Assembly: GCA_020161535.1 (NCBI GenBank)
Contig: JAIUNW010000007.1
Location: 173,990 to 237,989, forward strand
Reading direction: 5' to 3'
DNA length: 64,000 bases
DNA from: Bacteroidota bacterium
Lineage (GTDB): Bacteria > Bacteroidota > Bacteroidia > Chitinophagales > Chitinophagaceae
Numbering within the stretch: the stretch's first letter is position 1; every line of letters starts with the position of its first letter. This document shows, piece by piece, positions 44,329 through 54,157 of this stretch. The notes beneath the pieces were generated by a model, which was not told the DNA's origin, did no database searches, and was given only the letters and a program-made list of their open reading frames with translations. A program made the translations under genes and the position numbers.

Positions 44329-45099
44329 ATGAAAACCAAAGAAGAGATCGTAACCAACTGGCTGCCCAGGTACACCGGCCAGGCTTTGGAAGATTTTGGG
44401 AAATACATCCTGCTGACCAATTTCAGCAACTATGTAGACCTGTTCGCCAAATGGAATGAGGTGGAAGTGATTGGCCGTGAAAAACCGATGCAATGTGCCA
44501 CCGCCGGCGATATCTCGATTATCAATTTCGGCATGGGGAGTCCAACGGCGGCGACGGTGATGGATTTGCTGACGGCGATTGAACCGAAAGCGGTGTTGTT
44601 TCTGGGAAAGTGCGGCGGACTCAAAAAAAGAAATAAAGTCGGAGACCTCATCCTGCCCATCGCGGCCATCAGGGGTGAAGGTACTTCCAATGATTATTTT
44701 CCGCCCGAAGTGCCGGCCCTACCCGCCTTCGCTTTGCAGAAAGCGGTCTCCACCACCATTCGCGATAACGGAGTAGATTACTGGACGGGAACTGTGTACA
44801 CCACCAACCGCCGCGTTTGGGAACACGATGATGTGTTCAAAGAATACCTGCAAAAAGTTCGGGCCTATGCCATCGATATGGAAACCGCCACTATTTTTTC
44901 TGTCGGTTTCTATAACAAAATACCCACGGGTGCCTTGCTGCTTGTCAGCGATTCGCCCATGATCCCTGAAGGCGTGAAAACAGAAGAAAGCGATAAGAAA
45001 GTGACGGGCGAGTTTGTTGAACGACATATCCGCATCGGCATTGGCTCGCTGCAGCAACTGATCAACGATGGATTGACCGTGCGGCACCTGCGCTTTTGA
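44329..45099 (+). CDS. AMP nucleosidase, short form
   Basis: 256-aa purine nucleosidase of the PNP/UDP-phosphorylase fold, expected to split AMP into adenine and ribose 5-phosphate. Seen: INFGMGSPTAATVMDLL, FLGKCGGLKKRN, and the active-site DMETATIFSVGF. It lacks the large N-terminal regulatory domain of the enterobacterial Amn (about 480 aa), as is usual in Bacteroidota. The ATG at 44329 (MKTKEEIVTNWLPRYTG) fits the family; 44311 is an in-frame alternative. Confidence 0.88.
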   Translation: MKTKEEIVTNWLPRYTGQALEDFGKYILLTNFSNYVDLFAKWNEVEVIGREKPMQCATAGDISIINFGMGSPTAATVMDLLTAIEPKAVLFLGKCGGLKKRNKVGDLILPIAAIRGEGTSNDYFPPEVPALPAFALQKAVSTTIRDNGVDYWTGTVYTTNRRVWEHDDVFKEYLQKVRAYAIDMETATIFSVGFYNKIPTGALLLVSDSPMIPEGVKTEESDKKVTGEFVERHIRIGIGSLQQLINDGLTVRHLRF

Positions 45100-45467
45100 A
45101 TCAGGTTATTGCTTTAAAAACAAGTGGTCACTTTGAATTAGTTTTCCCTGGCAAGAAGCCCGATGGATTGGATCAAAAAGCCTGATGGACTGAACTAGAA
45201 AGACCAATGGAGCGGATCAAAATACCCTTTGATTGGACCCAAAATTGCTGGTAGATCGAAAACCCGCCAGGCATTAAAACGAAAATGAAAAACAGTTTGA
45301 TCGTACTGCTGACCAGGTGCTCCTGGTCATGCCAGGCCACTACCCCCGCCGGCTACAGCCAGTTGCACCTCGCTGGTAATCAGCAGGCAGGTGGCATTTT
45401 AGCATCGGCAACTTTCCAGCCTTCAATTATTTTCCGAAAATCAGCCACCAACCAACCTCTGTCCTGA
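45100..45467. other. Gene-free spacer with tandem repeat and hairpin
   Basis: 368-nt spacer between AMP nucleosidase and the ABC ATPase. It holds the 22-bp tandem repeat described at 45156-45243 and a perfect 7-bp hairpin GACCAGG-TGCT-CCTGGTC (45311-45328) with no T run. A 60-codon frame at 45285-45467 has no coding character that I can see. Confidence 0.5.
45156..45243. repeat. Degenerate 22-bp tandem repeat, four units
   Basis: Units begin at 45156, 45178, 45200 and 45222. Each is exactly 22 nt with the pattern AAG-CC-GATGGA-TGGATCAAA; the first three are clearly related and the fourth is weaker. The spacing is not a multiple of three and the frame is not open through all units, so it is probably non-coding. 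Confidence 0.75.
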
Positions 45468-47225
45468 TTGGAAAACCTGCTATCCATAGAAGAACTGGGC
45501 ATCGCTTTTCGCCAGGACAAACAGGTGCAATGGGCCACCACCGGCATTTCCTTTTCCATTGCCCCCGGCGAAATTGTGGCGCTGGTAGGTGAATCTGGCT
45601 CAGGCAAATCCATTACCGCCATGTCGGTACTCGGCCTCCTGCCGCCACATGCCGTTTACCCCTCGGGCCGCATCCTGTTTTCACCCGATGGCAGCAAAAA
45701 AACAAACCTGTTGCGCATGCCTGAAGACAAACTCAGGCAATTGCGGGGCGCAGGCATCGGCATGGTATTCCAGGAACCGATGACCGCCCTCAACCCGGTG
45801 TACACCTGCGGCAACCAGGTGATGGAAATGATCCTGCAACACGAAAAAATCTCCCGCAAAGAGGCGCGCGAACGGGTCATCAGCCTCTTTGAACAAGTGC
45901 AACTGCCCGAGCCGAAAGCAATGCTGAAACGGTATCCGCACCAACTCAGCGGTGGACAAAAACAGCGGGTCATGATTGCCATGGCCATCGCCGCCAACCC
46001 GGCCTTGCTCATTGCCGACGAGCCCACCACGGCCCTGGATGTAACCGTGCAAAAGACCATTCTCGACCTGCTGGGAAAAATCTGTCGCGATAAAAAAATG
46101 GGCATGCTCTTCATCACGCACGACCTCGGCGTGGTACAAGAAATCGCCGACAAAGTAGTGGTGATGTATGGCGGAAAAATGATGGAATCCGGCAGCGTCG
46201 AAACCATTTTCAACAACCCCAGCCATCCCTATACCAAGGCCTTGCTTGCCTGCCGACCCGCCCTGCAGCCCAAAGGAGCACCCCTGCCCGTGGTGAGTGA
46301 TTTTTGGGATGGCGACGCTGAGGTCAGCAGCCGCCTGGTTTTTCCGCGACTCTCTTCCATTACCCGCCCCGTACTGCCCTCGGTGGTTAATTTCGAAGCC
46401 GAACCCAAGCCCCTGTTGCAGGTAGAAGACCTCTCGGTTTGGTACCCCAAACGAAAAAACTGGTTCGGGAAACCAACCGACTATACCAAGGCGGTTGATG
46501 CCGTGAGTTTCAATGTATTGGAAGGCGAAACCCTGGGTATTGTGGGCGAATCCGGCTGCGGAAAATCGACCCTGGGCCGCGCCCTGCTGCGCCTGTCGCC
46601 CACCAATAGCGGCCGCATTTTGTACCAGGGCGAAGACCTCCTGGCCCTGTCTGGCAAGCGCCTCGCCGAACTCCGCACCGAAATGCAATTGGTTTTCCAG
46701 GACCCTTATTCATCGCTGAACCCCCGGCAGCGCGTGGGCGAAGCCATCCTGGAACCCATGAACTACCATAAAACCGAAGCCGACCGGCAGTCGCGCAAAG
46801 ACCGCGTAGGTGAATTGCTGTCGTCGGTAAACTTGTCCCCCTCGCTTAGAAACCGCTACCCGCATGCTTTCAGCGGCGGACAAAGACAGCGCATCGGCAT
46901 CGCCCGCGCCCTGGCCCTGCGGCCGGGATTTATCCTCTTCGACGAAAGCGTTAGTGCATTGGATGTCAGCGTACAAGCGCAGGTACTCAACCTGATCAAC
47001 CGGCTGAAAGCCGAACTCGGATTTACGGCTATTTTCATTTCGCACGACCTGGGCGTGGTGCGCTATATCGCCGACCGCATCCTGGTGATGGAAAAAGGCC
47101 AGATCGTCGAATCCGGCGAAGCCGAAAACCTGTTCCGGCACCCCCAGCACCCCTATACCGCCAAATTACTCGACTCAATACCGGGAAATTCTGTACCTTC
47201 GCGTGCTTTCCACATCATGCCGTAA
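45468..47225 (+). CDS. Fused double ABC ATPase of oligopeptide/dipeptide transporters
   Basis: 585-aa protein joining two ATP-binding domains (DppD- and DppF-like, as in YejF/GsiA). First domain: Walker A GESGSGKS (about 41-48), LSGGQKQR, Walker B LLIADEPTT. Second: GESGCGKST (near 363), FSGGQRQRIG, FILFDESVSALD, which has Ser in place of the usual Pro-Thr. An OppD-type C-terminal extension (HPYTKALL) follows the first half. The start appears to be TTG at 45468 (MENLLSIEELGIAF). The permease and binding-protein genes are not next to it. It is followed 17 nt later by queA. Confidence 0.92.
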   Translation: MENLLSIEELGIAFRQDKQVQWATTGISFSIAPGEIVALVGESGSGKSITAMSVLGLLPPHAVYPSGRILFSPDGSKKTNLLRMPEDKLRQLRGAGIGMVFQEPMTALNPVYTCGNQVMEMILQHEKISRKEARERVISLFEQVQLPEPKAMLKRYPHQLSGGQKQRVMIAMAIAANPALLIADEPTTALDVTVQKTILDLLGKICRDKKMGMLFITHDLGVVQEIADKVVVMYGGKMMESGSVETIFNNPSHPYTKALLACRPALQPKGAPLPVVSDFWDGDAEVSSRLVFPRLSSITRPVLPSVVNFEAEPKPLLQVEDLSVWYPKRKNWFGKPTDYTKAVDAVSFNVLEGETLGIVGESGCGKSTLGRALLRLSPTNSGRILYQGEDLLALSGKRLAELRTEMQLVFQDPYSSLNPRQRVGEAILEPMNYHKTEADRQSRKDRVGELLSSVNLSPSLRNRYPHAFSGGQRQRIGIARALALRPGFILFDESVSALDVSVQAQVLNLINRLKAELGFTAIFISHDLGVVRYIADRILVMEKGQIVESGEAENLFRHPQHPYTAKLLDSIPGNSVPSRAFHIMP

Positions 47226-47242
47226 CATGAATCAACCATTAC

Positions 47243-48292
47243 ATGAAGCTATCACAGTTTAAGTTCGACCTGCCCCTAAACCTCATTGCCCAGAATCCTA
47301 CCAAAAAAAGAGAAGACAGCCGGATGATGGTCGTGCACCGCAAGACCGGTCAGATGGAAAATAAAAACTTCCGCGACATTCTCGATTATTTCGACGACAA
47401 AGATGTATTTGTCGTGAACAATACCAAGGTATTTCCAGCGCGTATGTATGGCCGTAAGGAAAAAACAGGCGCTAAAATCGAAGTATTCCTGCTGCGTGAA
47501 CTCAACAAGCCCAATCGTTTGTGGGATGTGATTGTTGATCCCGCAAGAAAAATTCGCGTAGGCAATAAATTGTATTTCGGCGACAACGATGAACTCGTTG
47601 CCGAAGTGATTGATAATACCACCAGCCGCGGACGTACCATCCGTTTCTTATGGGATGGCACCGATGCTGAGTTTCGCGCTATGCTCGAATTTTTGGGCGA
47701 AACACCGTTGCCCAAATACATCAAGCGCAAGCCCGATGATGAAGACAAAGAGCGTTACCAAACAGTATATGCAAAGCATGAAGGTGCCGTAGCAGCGCCT
47801 ACTGCGGGTTTGCACTTCAGCCGCGAACTCATCAAGCGTTTGGAGATCAAAGGCATTCGTTTCGCCGAAGTAACCCTGCACACCGGTCTCGGTACCTTCC
47901 GCCCCATCGAAGTGGAAGACCTTAGCAAACACAAAATGGATGCAGAGTATTACCAGATCGATGAAATGGCTTGCCAGATTGTAAACAAAGCAAAAACAGC
48001 CAATCACCGCATTTGCTCGGTAGGCACTACCACCATGCGTGCCATCGAATCTTCGTTCACCGCCGAAAAATTATTGAAGCCCTCTGAAGGTTGGACCAAT
48101 CACTTCATTCATCCGCCCTATAATTTTTCGATTGCCGATGCGCTGGTTACCAACTTCCACCTGCCGAAAACAAGTTTGCTGATCATGACCTGTGCTTTTG
48201 CCGGTTACGATCTCGCCATGGAAGCGTACAAAAAAGCCATCAAAGACAAATACCGTTTCTTCAGTTATGGTGACGCCATGCTCGTGATCTAA
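47243..48292 (+). CDS. queA: S-adenosylmethionine:tRNA ribosyltransferase-isomerase
   Basis: 349-aa enzyme that transfers and isomerises the ribosyl part of SAM to make epoxyqueuosine at tRNA position 34. Seen: [11 protein letters not shown]...[17 protein letters not shown] at the N terminus, [50 protein letters not shown] and [12 protein letters not shown], all typical. The ATG at 47243 is used. An 11-codon frame starting at 47227 overlaps it and could slightly affect initiation. It converges on the amidohydrolase gene with no gap. Confidence 0.97.
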   Translation: MKLSQFKFDLPLNLIAQNPTKKREDSRMMVVHRKTGQMENKNFRDILDYFDDKDVFVVNNTKVFPARMYGRKEKTGAKIEVFLLRELNKPNRLWDVIVDPARKIRVGNKLYFGDNDELVAEVIDNTTSRGRTIRFLWDGTDAEFRAMLEFLGETPLPKYIKRKPDDEDKERYQTVYAKHEGAVAAPTAGLHFSRELIKRLEIKGIRFAEVTLHTGLGTFRPIEVEDLSKHKMDAEYYQIDEMACQIVNKAKTANHRICSVGTTTMRAIESSFTAEKLLKPSEGWTNHFIHPPYNFSIADALVTNFHLPKTSLLIMTCAFAGYDLAMEAYKKAIKDKYRFFSYGDAMLVI

Positions 48293-49621
48293 TCACTTGT
48301 AGCGTTTACCTTTCTTGACAACAATATCAACATTTTGTAAAAGGGCGATGTGTTTCAGCACATTGCCCTTTACGGCTATTATATCGGCCTGTTTGCCGGG
48401 CGATACTGTACCTACTTTACCATCAACACCCATCATCACCGAAGGCCAATAACTGGCAGCCTTAATCACTTGCACGGCATCCATGCCCATGACGCGTGTC
48501 CAAATGTCGAGTTCATTCCAGGTGGTTTGCGAATGAAAGGCCATAGGAATGCCACTATCAGTACCAATCAACAGCACCACGCCGGTTTTTTGCAATTGTT
48601 TGAATTTGGTAACCAGGGTTGGTTTGCGAATGGGTGTCAATTGGAAATAAGGCAGCTCGCCAGGCTTGGCCAGTGATTGACGAATATCGTTCACCACCGA
48701 ATCGGGCAGGCCGCGATGCCAGGAAGGATCATCGAGCATCTCGGGGTTATCGCGCATTTCTTCATAGTTGTACAATCCCTGCACCGTGGGCGTCCAGAAC
48801 AAAGGCCCCTTGTTCATTTGGGCCGTTCTTTCTTGTAGTGCTTGTATAATATCGGCCGGGTATTCTGGGGCGGATGACAAACCTGTGTGTTCAAAATTAT
48901 CCGCGCCGGCGGCCAGCGCGATGCGGATTTCGTTCGGGCGATGGGCATGCGCCACTACCTTCAGTTTGTTCTTATGTGCTTCGTCGACGATGGCGAATAC
49001 CTCTTCTTTGGTCATCTCATCCTGGTCGATCAATTTGATGCAATCAACGCCGGCCTTTGCCAGTTTCTGCACTTTTTCGCGCGCATCTTTTTCGCCGTAA
49101 ATGCCCCAGCGAAAAGCTTCCGTACCGGGATAAGGACGGTGTTGTAGAAATGGACCACTTACATACATGGTAGCGCCCGGAATTTCACCGCGGTTGATCG
49201 CGTCGCGCACCGCTATGCTTTCGTTTAATGGTCCACCGAGATCCCGCGCACTCGTAACGCCAGCCATCAACAATTGTTCCGCCGAAGCAGGCATGATTAC
49301 TTTCTGCAAAAGCGGCGGATATTTTTTGTCCCAATAAGCATAATCTGCATGGCCATTGATCATCAGGTGCACATGCATATCCCACAAGCCCGGCATGACG
49401 GTCATGCCTTCGGTGGAAATAATTTCAGCGCCGGCGGGTATGGGCAACTCGCCAATTTTCCCGACAGATTTTATTTTTTCGCCGTCAATGATGATCACAC
49501 TATTTAGGATCGGTTCGCCACCATAGCCATCGATCAGCGTGCCGCCGACCATTGCTTTTATTTGCGCATCGACCGTTAATACGATGATAAGGCTGCAAAG
49601 CAGTAGTATTGGTTTTCGCAT
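48293..49621 (-). CDS. Exported amidohydrolase (imidazolonepropionase-like/prolidase-like)
   Basis: 442-aa metal-dependent hydrolase with signal peptide ending TVDAQ, so periplasmic. Metal ligands: HVH in PGLWDMHVHLM (about 84-86), Lys in DCIKLIDQDE, histidines in VVAHAHRP and NFEHTGL, and the Asp in IGTDSGIP. The N-terminal and C-terminal beta-sandwich parts (GGTLIDGYG, VSPGKQADIIAVKGN) complete the fold. Substrate unknown; dipeptides or cyclic amides are typical for relatives. It abuts the queA stop. Confidence 0.9.
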   Translation of the reverse strand: MRKPILLLCSLIIVLTVDAQIKAMVGGTLIDGYGGEPILNSVIIIDGEKIKSVGKIGELPIPAGAEIISTEGMTVMPGLWDMHVHLMINGHADYAYWDKKYPPLLQKVIMPASAEQLLMAGVTSARDLGGPLNESIAVRDAINRGEIPGATMYVSGPFLQHRPYPGTEAFRWGIYGEKDAREKVQKLAKAGVDCIKLIDQDEMTKEEVFAIVDEAHKNKLKVVAHAHRPNEIRIALAAGADNFEHTGLSSAPEYPADIIQALQERTAQMNKGPLFWTPTVQGLYNYEEMRDNPEMLDDPSWHRGLPDSVVNDIRQSLAKPGELPYFQLTPIRKPTLVTKFKQLQKTGVVLLIGTDSGIPMAFHSQTTWNELDIWTRVMGMDAVQVIKAASYWPSVMMGVDGKVGTVSPGKQADIIAVKGNVLKHIALLQNVDIVVKKGKRYK

Positions 49622-49663
49622 GTTTTGAAGTTATGGCTTATTTTCAGCGGAGATTTTACCAAA

Positions 49664-50590
49664 ATGAACCGTCTATTCCTACTACTAGCCATGAGCTTGT
49701 CTATTTCTGCCTACAGCCAGGAAGTGATTCCCCTCTATCCGACCGATTCCATTCCCAATAGCAAACCGTCGTCGGTAACAGAACGAGTGGAAAATACAGG
49801 CAATGGCCGCGCGTTGACCTATGGGGTCACCGTTCCATCGCTGACCGTGTATTTACCGCCAGCGGGCAAGAGCAATGGCACGGCGGTGATTATTTGTCCC
49901 GGGGGTGGCTACTGGGTACTCGCTGCCGAACACGAAGGCAGTGAAGTGGCGAAGGTTTTCAACGAATGGGGTGTTACAGCTTTTGTATTGAAGTATCGAT
50001 TGCCTTCCGATCAAACCATGGTAGATAAAACCATTGGTCCGCTGCAAGATGCGCAGCGCGCCATTCAACTGGTACGCGAAAAAGCCAAACTCTGGCAACT
50101 CGATCCGCGCCAGATCGGCATTATGGGCTTTAGTGCCGGCGGACATCTGGCAGGCTCGGCCACCGTGCATTTCGACGATCCAAAAATCGCCAACCCCCTC
50201 AAAATTTCCTTGCGACCTGATTTTTCCATTCTTGTTTATCCGGTGGTCAGTTTCAGCGATGAATTAGCGCATAAGGGTAGCCGTGAGAACCTGCTCGGCA
50301 AGGAGCCGACGCCGGCACAGATCAAATACCATTCATTGGAATTGCAGGTAACCAAAAAGACCCCACCCGTTTTTCTGGTGCATGCCAAAGACGACAACGC
50401 GGTGAAAGTGCAGAACAGCCTGGTATTTGCCGAAGCCCTCGATAAGAACAAAGTAAAACACGATGCCTACTACTACGAAAAAGGCGGCCATGGTTTTGGC
50501 ATGAACAATCCGACCAGCGACGTAAAATGGATGAAATATGTGCGCGAGTGGCTATTCAATATGGACCTGATACTCCAAAAAAGAAAGTAA
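49664..50590 (+). CDS. Exported alpha/beta hydrolase (acetyl-xylan esterase/BD-FAE-like)
   Basis: 308-aa secreted esterase-type hydrolase. Signal peptide ending SAYSQ. Oxyanion motif CPGGGYWVLA (HGGG-like), nucleophile Ser in GFSAGGHLAG, Asp in HAKDDNAV and His in KGGHGFGM. This set matches small carbohydrate esterases of Bacteroidota. The ATG at 49664 fits the signal peptide; an in-frame start at 49625 adds 13 residues ahead of it. It is divergent from the amidohydrolase gene and followed by a heptamer repeat. Confidence 0.88.
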   Translation: MNRLFLLLAMSLSISAYSQEVIPLYPTDSIPNSKPSSVTERVENTGNGRALTYGVTVPSLTVYLPPAGKSNGTAVIICPGGGYWVLAAEHEGSEVAKVFNEWGVTAFVLKYRLPSDQTMVDKTIGPLQDAQRAIQLVREKAKLWQLDPRQIGIMGFSAGGHLAGSATVHFDDPKIANPLKISLRPDFSILVYPVVSFSDELAHKGSRENLLGKEPTPAQIKYHSLELQVTKKTPPVFLVHAKDDNAVKVQNSLVFAEALDKNKVKHDAYYYEKGGHGFGMNNPTSDVKWMKYVREWLFNMDLILQKRK

Positions 50591-50620
50591 CCCTTAAACC
50601 TTAAACCTTAAACCTTAAAC
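50591..50620. repeat. Heptamer repeat (CCTTAAA), spacer copy 2
   Basis: Four consecutive perfect or near-perfect CCTTAAA heptamers fill the 35-nt gap between the convergent hydrolase and lysC genes. They resemble the other copies at 43763, 56971 and 57071. Confidence 0.85.
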
Positions 50621-50625
50621 TCTTG

Positions 50626-51948
50626 CTAGTTTAATCCGAACAAGCCTTTGTTTAACAGTTTCAAGGTCTTCAGTTTTTCGGCAGACGGAATCAGCATCGA
50701 CACATTGTGTTTGCTGCCTCCATAACTCACCATACGCACCGGTACCGGTTTCAATGTATCAAACAATTTGCTGAGTATATCCTGTGTTTGTGCAATATCG
50801 TTGCCCACAATCGACACAATGGTTTGGTCTTTGTCCACCTCTACATGCCCGAAGGGTTCCAGCTCTTTGACAATGGAAGGCAGAAAAGCATCGGTGTCAA
50901 TCGTCAGCGATACCGCCACTTCAGAAGTTGTTACCATATCAATGGGCGTGCGGTATTTCTCAAACACTTCGAAAATCTTGCGCAGAAATCCATAGGCCAG
51001 CAACATGCGACTGCTCTTGATATTGATCGCGATGATGCCATCTTTGGCCGCCACTGCTTTCACGCCAACCGAACCCGCTTCTTGCGTAATCACCGTGCCC
51101 GCCGCTTCGGGCTGCATGGTATTGAGCAATTTCACGGGCACTTTCTCCGATTGCGCAGGCCAGATACAAGTAGGGTGCAGAATCTTCGCGCCGAAATAAG
51201 CCAGCTCGGCCGCTTCTTCAAAACTCAGTTGCTCCACCGGCAGGGTTTTACCCACCACCCGCGGATCGTTGTTGTGCATGCCATCAATATCAGTCCAGAT
51301 CTCACATACGCTGCAGTGCGCTGCTGCCGCTACTAACGAGGCCGTATAGTCGCTACCACCGCGTTTGAGGTTATCGACCTCACCCCGAATATTGCGGCAG
51401 ATATAACCCTGGGTAATGAATAGGGTAATGCCCGGGTGTGATGCCAATACCGGAATCAGTTTTTGTCTGATGGCCGGTACCTGCGGCTCATCATTCGCAT
51501 CAATGCTCATGAACTCCAGGGCCGGAATCAAGGCGTGTTTGATGCCCTTTTCTTCGAGGTAAACAGAAAACAGTTTGGTGCTCATCAGTTCACCCTGTGC
51601 CAATATGTCTTTGTTCAAGGCCTCATTGAAAGAAATGCGCGTGATGATATTCAGGAATTCAAAATGCTCGTCGAGAATCTTGTTTGCTTTGTCGCGGGCA
51701 GGTGCTGTTTGCAACAACTCGAGTACAAAAGAACGATAGTGTTTCTCGAGTGTATCGATGATCTCCTTCGCTTTTTCCTTGTCAGATTTTGCGAGTGCAT
51801 CGCCGATCGAAACAAGGGTATTGGTGGTGCCGCTCAGGGCACTGAGCACCACAATTTTCGGTTCATTTTCTTTGGTAATCAACTGCGCCACCTGGTGCAT
51901 GCGCTCGGGCTTTCCCACAGAGGTGCCCCCGAATTTCATCACTTTCAT
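50626..51948 (-). CDS. lysC: Aspartate kinase (monofunctional)
   Basis: 440-aa enzyme for the first step of the Lys/Thr/Met branch, ATP + aspartate to aspartyl phosphate. Seen: MKVMKFGGTSVGKPERM, the catalytic FLNIITRISFNEAL region, LKRGGSDYTASLVAAA, and EIWTDIDGMHNNDPRV. The C-terminal ACT regulatory domains begin near 300 (GIIAINIKSSRML) and suggest feedback control. There is no homoserine dehydrogenase fusion, unlike ThrA. Single gene with a Bacteroidota-type short 5' region. Confidence 0.94.
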   Translation of the reverse strand: MKVMKFGGTSVGKPERMHQVAQLITKENEPKIVVLSALSGTTNTLVSIGDALAKSDKEKAKEIIDTLEKHYRSFVLELLQTAPARDKANKILDEHFEFLNIITRISFNEALNKDILAQGELMSTKLFSVYLEEKGIKHALIPALEFMSIDANDEPQVPAIRQKLIPVLASHPGITLFITQGYICRNIRGEVDNLKRGGSDYTASLVAAAAHCSVCEIWTDIDGMHNNDPRVVGKTLPVEQLSFEEAAELAYFGAKILHPTCIWPAQSEKVPVKLLNTMQPEAAGTVITQEAGSVGVKAVAAKDGIIAINIKSSRMLLAYGFLRKIFEVFEKYRTPIDMVTTSEVAVSLTIDTDAFLPSIVKELEPFGHVEVDKDQTIVSIVGNDIAQTQDILSKLFDTLKPVPVRMVSYGGSKHNVSMLIPSAEKLKTLKLLNKGLFGLN

Positions 51949-51975
51949 CGATATCCTTTTTTAGCGGGGGCTAAT

Positions 51976-53070
51976 TTACGGCATTATGAACGGAATACTG
52001 AATCTTTCCCCCAGCATTTGCAGGTCTTCTACCACCGGTGGCAACAAAGGGATACCCGCCTCGCGGCGGATGGCTTCAAACTGTCTTTCGGGATCGCCCG
52101 GAATCAGCACCGCAGCCGCACCGGGCACGGTCTTCGACTGGCGGAAGCGCCTGATCCATTGGTCCATGTCTTTTTTAAAATCAGCCGCCGACCGAAATGC
52201 ATCAATTCGCATGGCGCCGAAAAAATGGCCGATGCCCTTGCCCGGCATGCCCGTGGGCATGGGCACATAGGCGGGGAAAGGTGGCACCCAGGGACCGTAA
52301 TTCGCACCGCTCAATACCGCCGAAAAAATATCAACAATGGCACCGAGTGCATAGCCCTTGTGTGAACCATGTTCTTTATCGCCGCCCAAGGGCAACAAAG
52401 CGCCCCCATTTTTCAGCGCATGCGCATCGGTGGTGCTGTTACCTTCTTTGTCTTGTATCCACCCGACGGGTGCCGCTGCTTGTTTGCGTTGCAGTATTTC
52501 CAACTTGCCATTGGCGGCTGTGGTGGTGGCCATATCCGCCACGAAAGCCGGCTCTTCGCCTGCGGGAATCGCCACGCAAATCGGATTGGTACCGAGTAAT
52601 CTTTCCACCGAAAACGTGGGTGCCACCAGGGCACTGGCATTGGTCATGCTGATACCGATCATATCGTTCGGCAATGCCATCATGGCGTGCGCGGCCGCGA
52701 TGCCATAATGATTGCTGTTCTGCACACTTACCCAACCAGTGCCTACATTTTTTGCTTTGTCGATGGCCACCTGCATGGCCTGCGGTGCTACCACCAATCC
52801 CAGTCCGCTATCCCCATCTACCACGGCGGTCGACGGTGTTTCGTGAATGATCTTTACCTGTGGTTGCGCGTTCACCCGTTTTGCTTCCCACAAACGCACA
52901 TAACCACTTAATCGCGCGATGCCATGCGAATCAACGCCGCGGAGATCGGCTTGCAGCAGCACATCAGTGGCGGTGGATGCATCGGCTTCGCTGCAACCCA
53001 TCGCCAGAAAAATATTTTTGGTAAACAAAGCCAGTGCGTCGAGCGAAAATTTTTTTTCCGTTTTCTCCAT
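51976..53070 (-). CDS. Ldh-family malate/lactate/ureidoglycolate dehydrogenase
   Basis: 364-aa NAD(P)-dependent oxidoreductase of the LDH2/MDH2 type, unrelated to Rossmann lactate dehydrogenases. Seen: ADLRGVDSHGIARL (about 45-58, with the catalytic His), VQNSNHYGIAAAHA, and GTNPICVAIPAGEEPAFVADMATTTAA. The ATG at 53070 (MEKTEKKFSLDAL) is chosen because it fits the family and is 4 nt after a TTCCTTTG -7-like box, so the mRNA may be leaderless. Substrate among 2-hydroxy acids is not certain. Confidence 0.9.
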   Translation of the reverse strand: MEKTEKKFSLDALALFTKNIFLAMGCSEADASTATDVLLQADLRGVDSHGIARLSGYVRLWEAKRVNAQPQVKIIHETPSTAVVDGDSGLGLVVAPQAMQVAIDKAKNVGTGWVSVQNSNHYGIAAAHAMMALPNDMIGISMTNASALVAPTFSVERLLGTNPICVAIPAGEEPAFVADMATTTAANGKLEILQRKQAAAPVGWIQDKEGNSTTDAHALKNGGALLPLGGDKEHGSHKGYALGAIVDIFSAVLSGANYGPWVPPFPAYVPMPTGMPGKGIGHFFGAMRIDAFRSAADFKKDMDQWIRRFRQSKTVPGAAAVLIPGDPERQFEAIRREAGIPLLPPVVEDLQMLGERFSIPFIMP

Positions 53071-53146
53071 GCTGCAAAGGAACTGCATTTTTATAAGTTG
53101 CCGGCATCTTCCTTCCCGGCAGCGACAATAGTTGTAAGTTGCTGCT

Positions 53147-54157
53147 ATGTTTTTACGCGCCTGGCTATTCTTGTTGTTTGTGCCTTTCCTGGCCTGCCAG
53201 CGGCCCACGCCTGCCATCAGTTTCTATTACTGGAAAACGACTTACCAGGTAAGCGCCGCTGATCAGCAGGTGCTTGCTGCAAACCAGGTGCTGAATCTTT
53301 ACCTGCGTTATTTTGACCTAGACTGGCCACCCGGCGCCAAAGAAGTGAGTATGCTGGCCCCGGTAAAATTTGGGCAAACACCCGATAGCAACCTGCATAT
53401 CATTCCGGTTGTCTTTATCAAGAACCGGGTATTTCTGCAAACACCAGATTCGTTGCTTGTTGTTTTGGCTGAACATGTGGCAGCGGGTATCCAGTCTATC
53501 AGCGAAACAGCGGGTATACATTACCGTGAGATACAGGTTGACTGCGACTGGACCCGCCGTACGCGCGACAACTATTTCAAGTTCTTAACAAGTTTGAAAA
53601 CAAAAGCTGCTGTTCCGCTCAGCGCTACCATTCGCTTGCACCAGGTGAAATATCCGGTTCAGTCGGGCATTCCACCGGTTAGCCGTGGCTTGTTGATGTA
53701 CTATAATATGGGGTATATCGCCGATGTGCCGGAGAACTCTATTTATGAGGAAAAGAATGCCGCGAAATACGCTGCGGCCATACCCGACTATCCCCTGCCG
53801 ATGGACCTGGCCCTGCCCATTTTCAGTTGGGGCATACAAATCAGGAACGGCAAGGTGCTGCACCTGCTCAACAAAATGAACGAAGCCGATTTTGCGCAGG
53901 ACAGTATGTTTGAAAAAACGGCCACCAACCGGTACAAAGCAAAACAAGCGGGCTTTAAATCGGGTTATTATTTTCAGGAAAATGACCTGGTGAAAATTGA
54001 ACAGGTTTCTTCCAGCAATTTGAAAGAAATTGCGGCAGGTATTCGCGCCAATAAACAATATCCCTTTCAGCAACTAATCTTTTATGACTTCGATGCACGC
54101 AACTACAATCGCTATGAAAAAACGATTTTCAAAGATATTGCCGCTGCTCTCCATTAG
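53147..54157 (+). CDS. Uncharacterised lipoprotein, possibly DUF3142-like
   Basis: 336-aa protein with a lipoprotein signal, lipobox FLAC (Cys at 17). Internal motifs: IQVDCDWTRRTRDNYFKFL (about 125-143), SATIRLHQVKYP, RGLLMYYNMG and DYPLPMDLALPIFSWG. The order, an acidic DxD strand followed by barrel-like strands, recalls DUF3142/glycoside-hydrolase-like TIM barrels, but this is an impression and not a firm match. It overlaps the next gene by 44 nt, so the two are one unit. Function unknown. Confidence 0.75.
   Translation: MFLRAWLFLLFVPFLACQRPTPAISFYYWKTTYQVSAADQQVLAANQVLNLYLRYFDLDWPPGAKEVSMLAPVKFGQTPDSNLHIIPVVFIKNRVFLQTPDSLLVVLAEHVAAGIQSISETAGIHYREIQVDCDWTRRTRDNYFKFLTSLKTKAAVPLSATIRLHQVKYPVQSGIPPVSRGLLMYYNMGYIADVPENSIYEEKNAAKYAAAIPDYPLPMDLALPIFSWGIQIRNGKVLHLLNKMNEADFAQDSMFEKTATNRYKAKQAGFKSGYYFQENDLVKIEQVSSSNLKEIAAGIRANKQYPFQQLIFYDFDARNYNRYEKTIFKDIAAALH

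Noticed and set aside
45285..45467. 60-codon frame before the ABC ATPase gene
   Set aside because: No signal, domain or coding periodicity that I can see; it crosses a hairpin in the spacer.
45681..46688. 335-codon open frame on the minus strand
   Set aside because: Antisense to the fused ABC ATPase gene, whose motifs are clear; no family resemblance.
51463..52365. 300-codon open frame on the plus strand
   Set aside because: Antisense across lysC and the Ldh gene; spans two real genes and has His/Arg-rich shadow composition.
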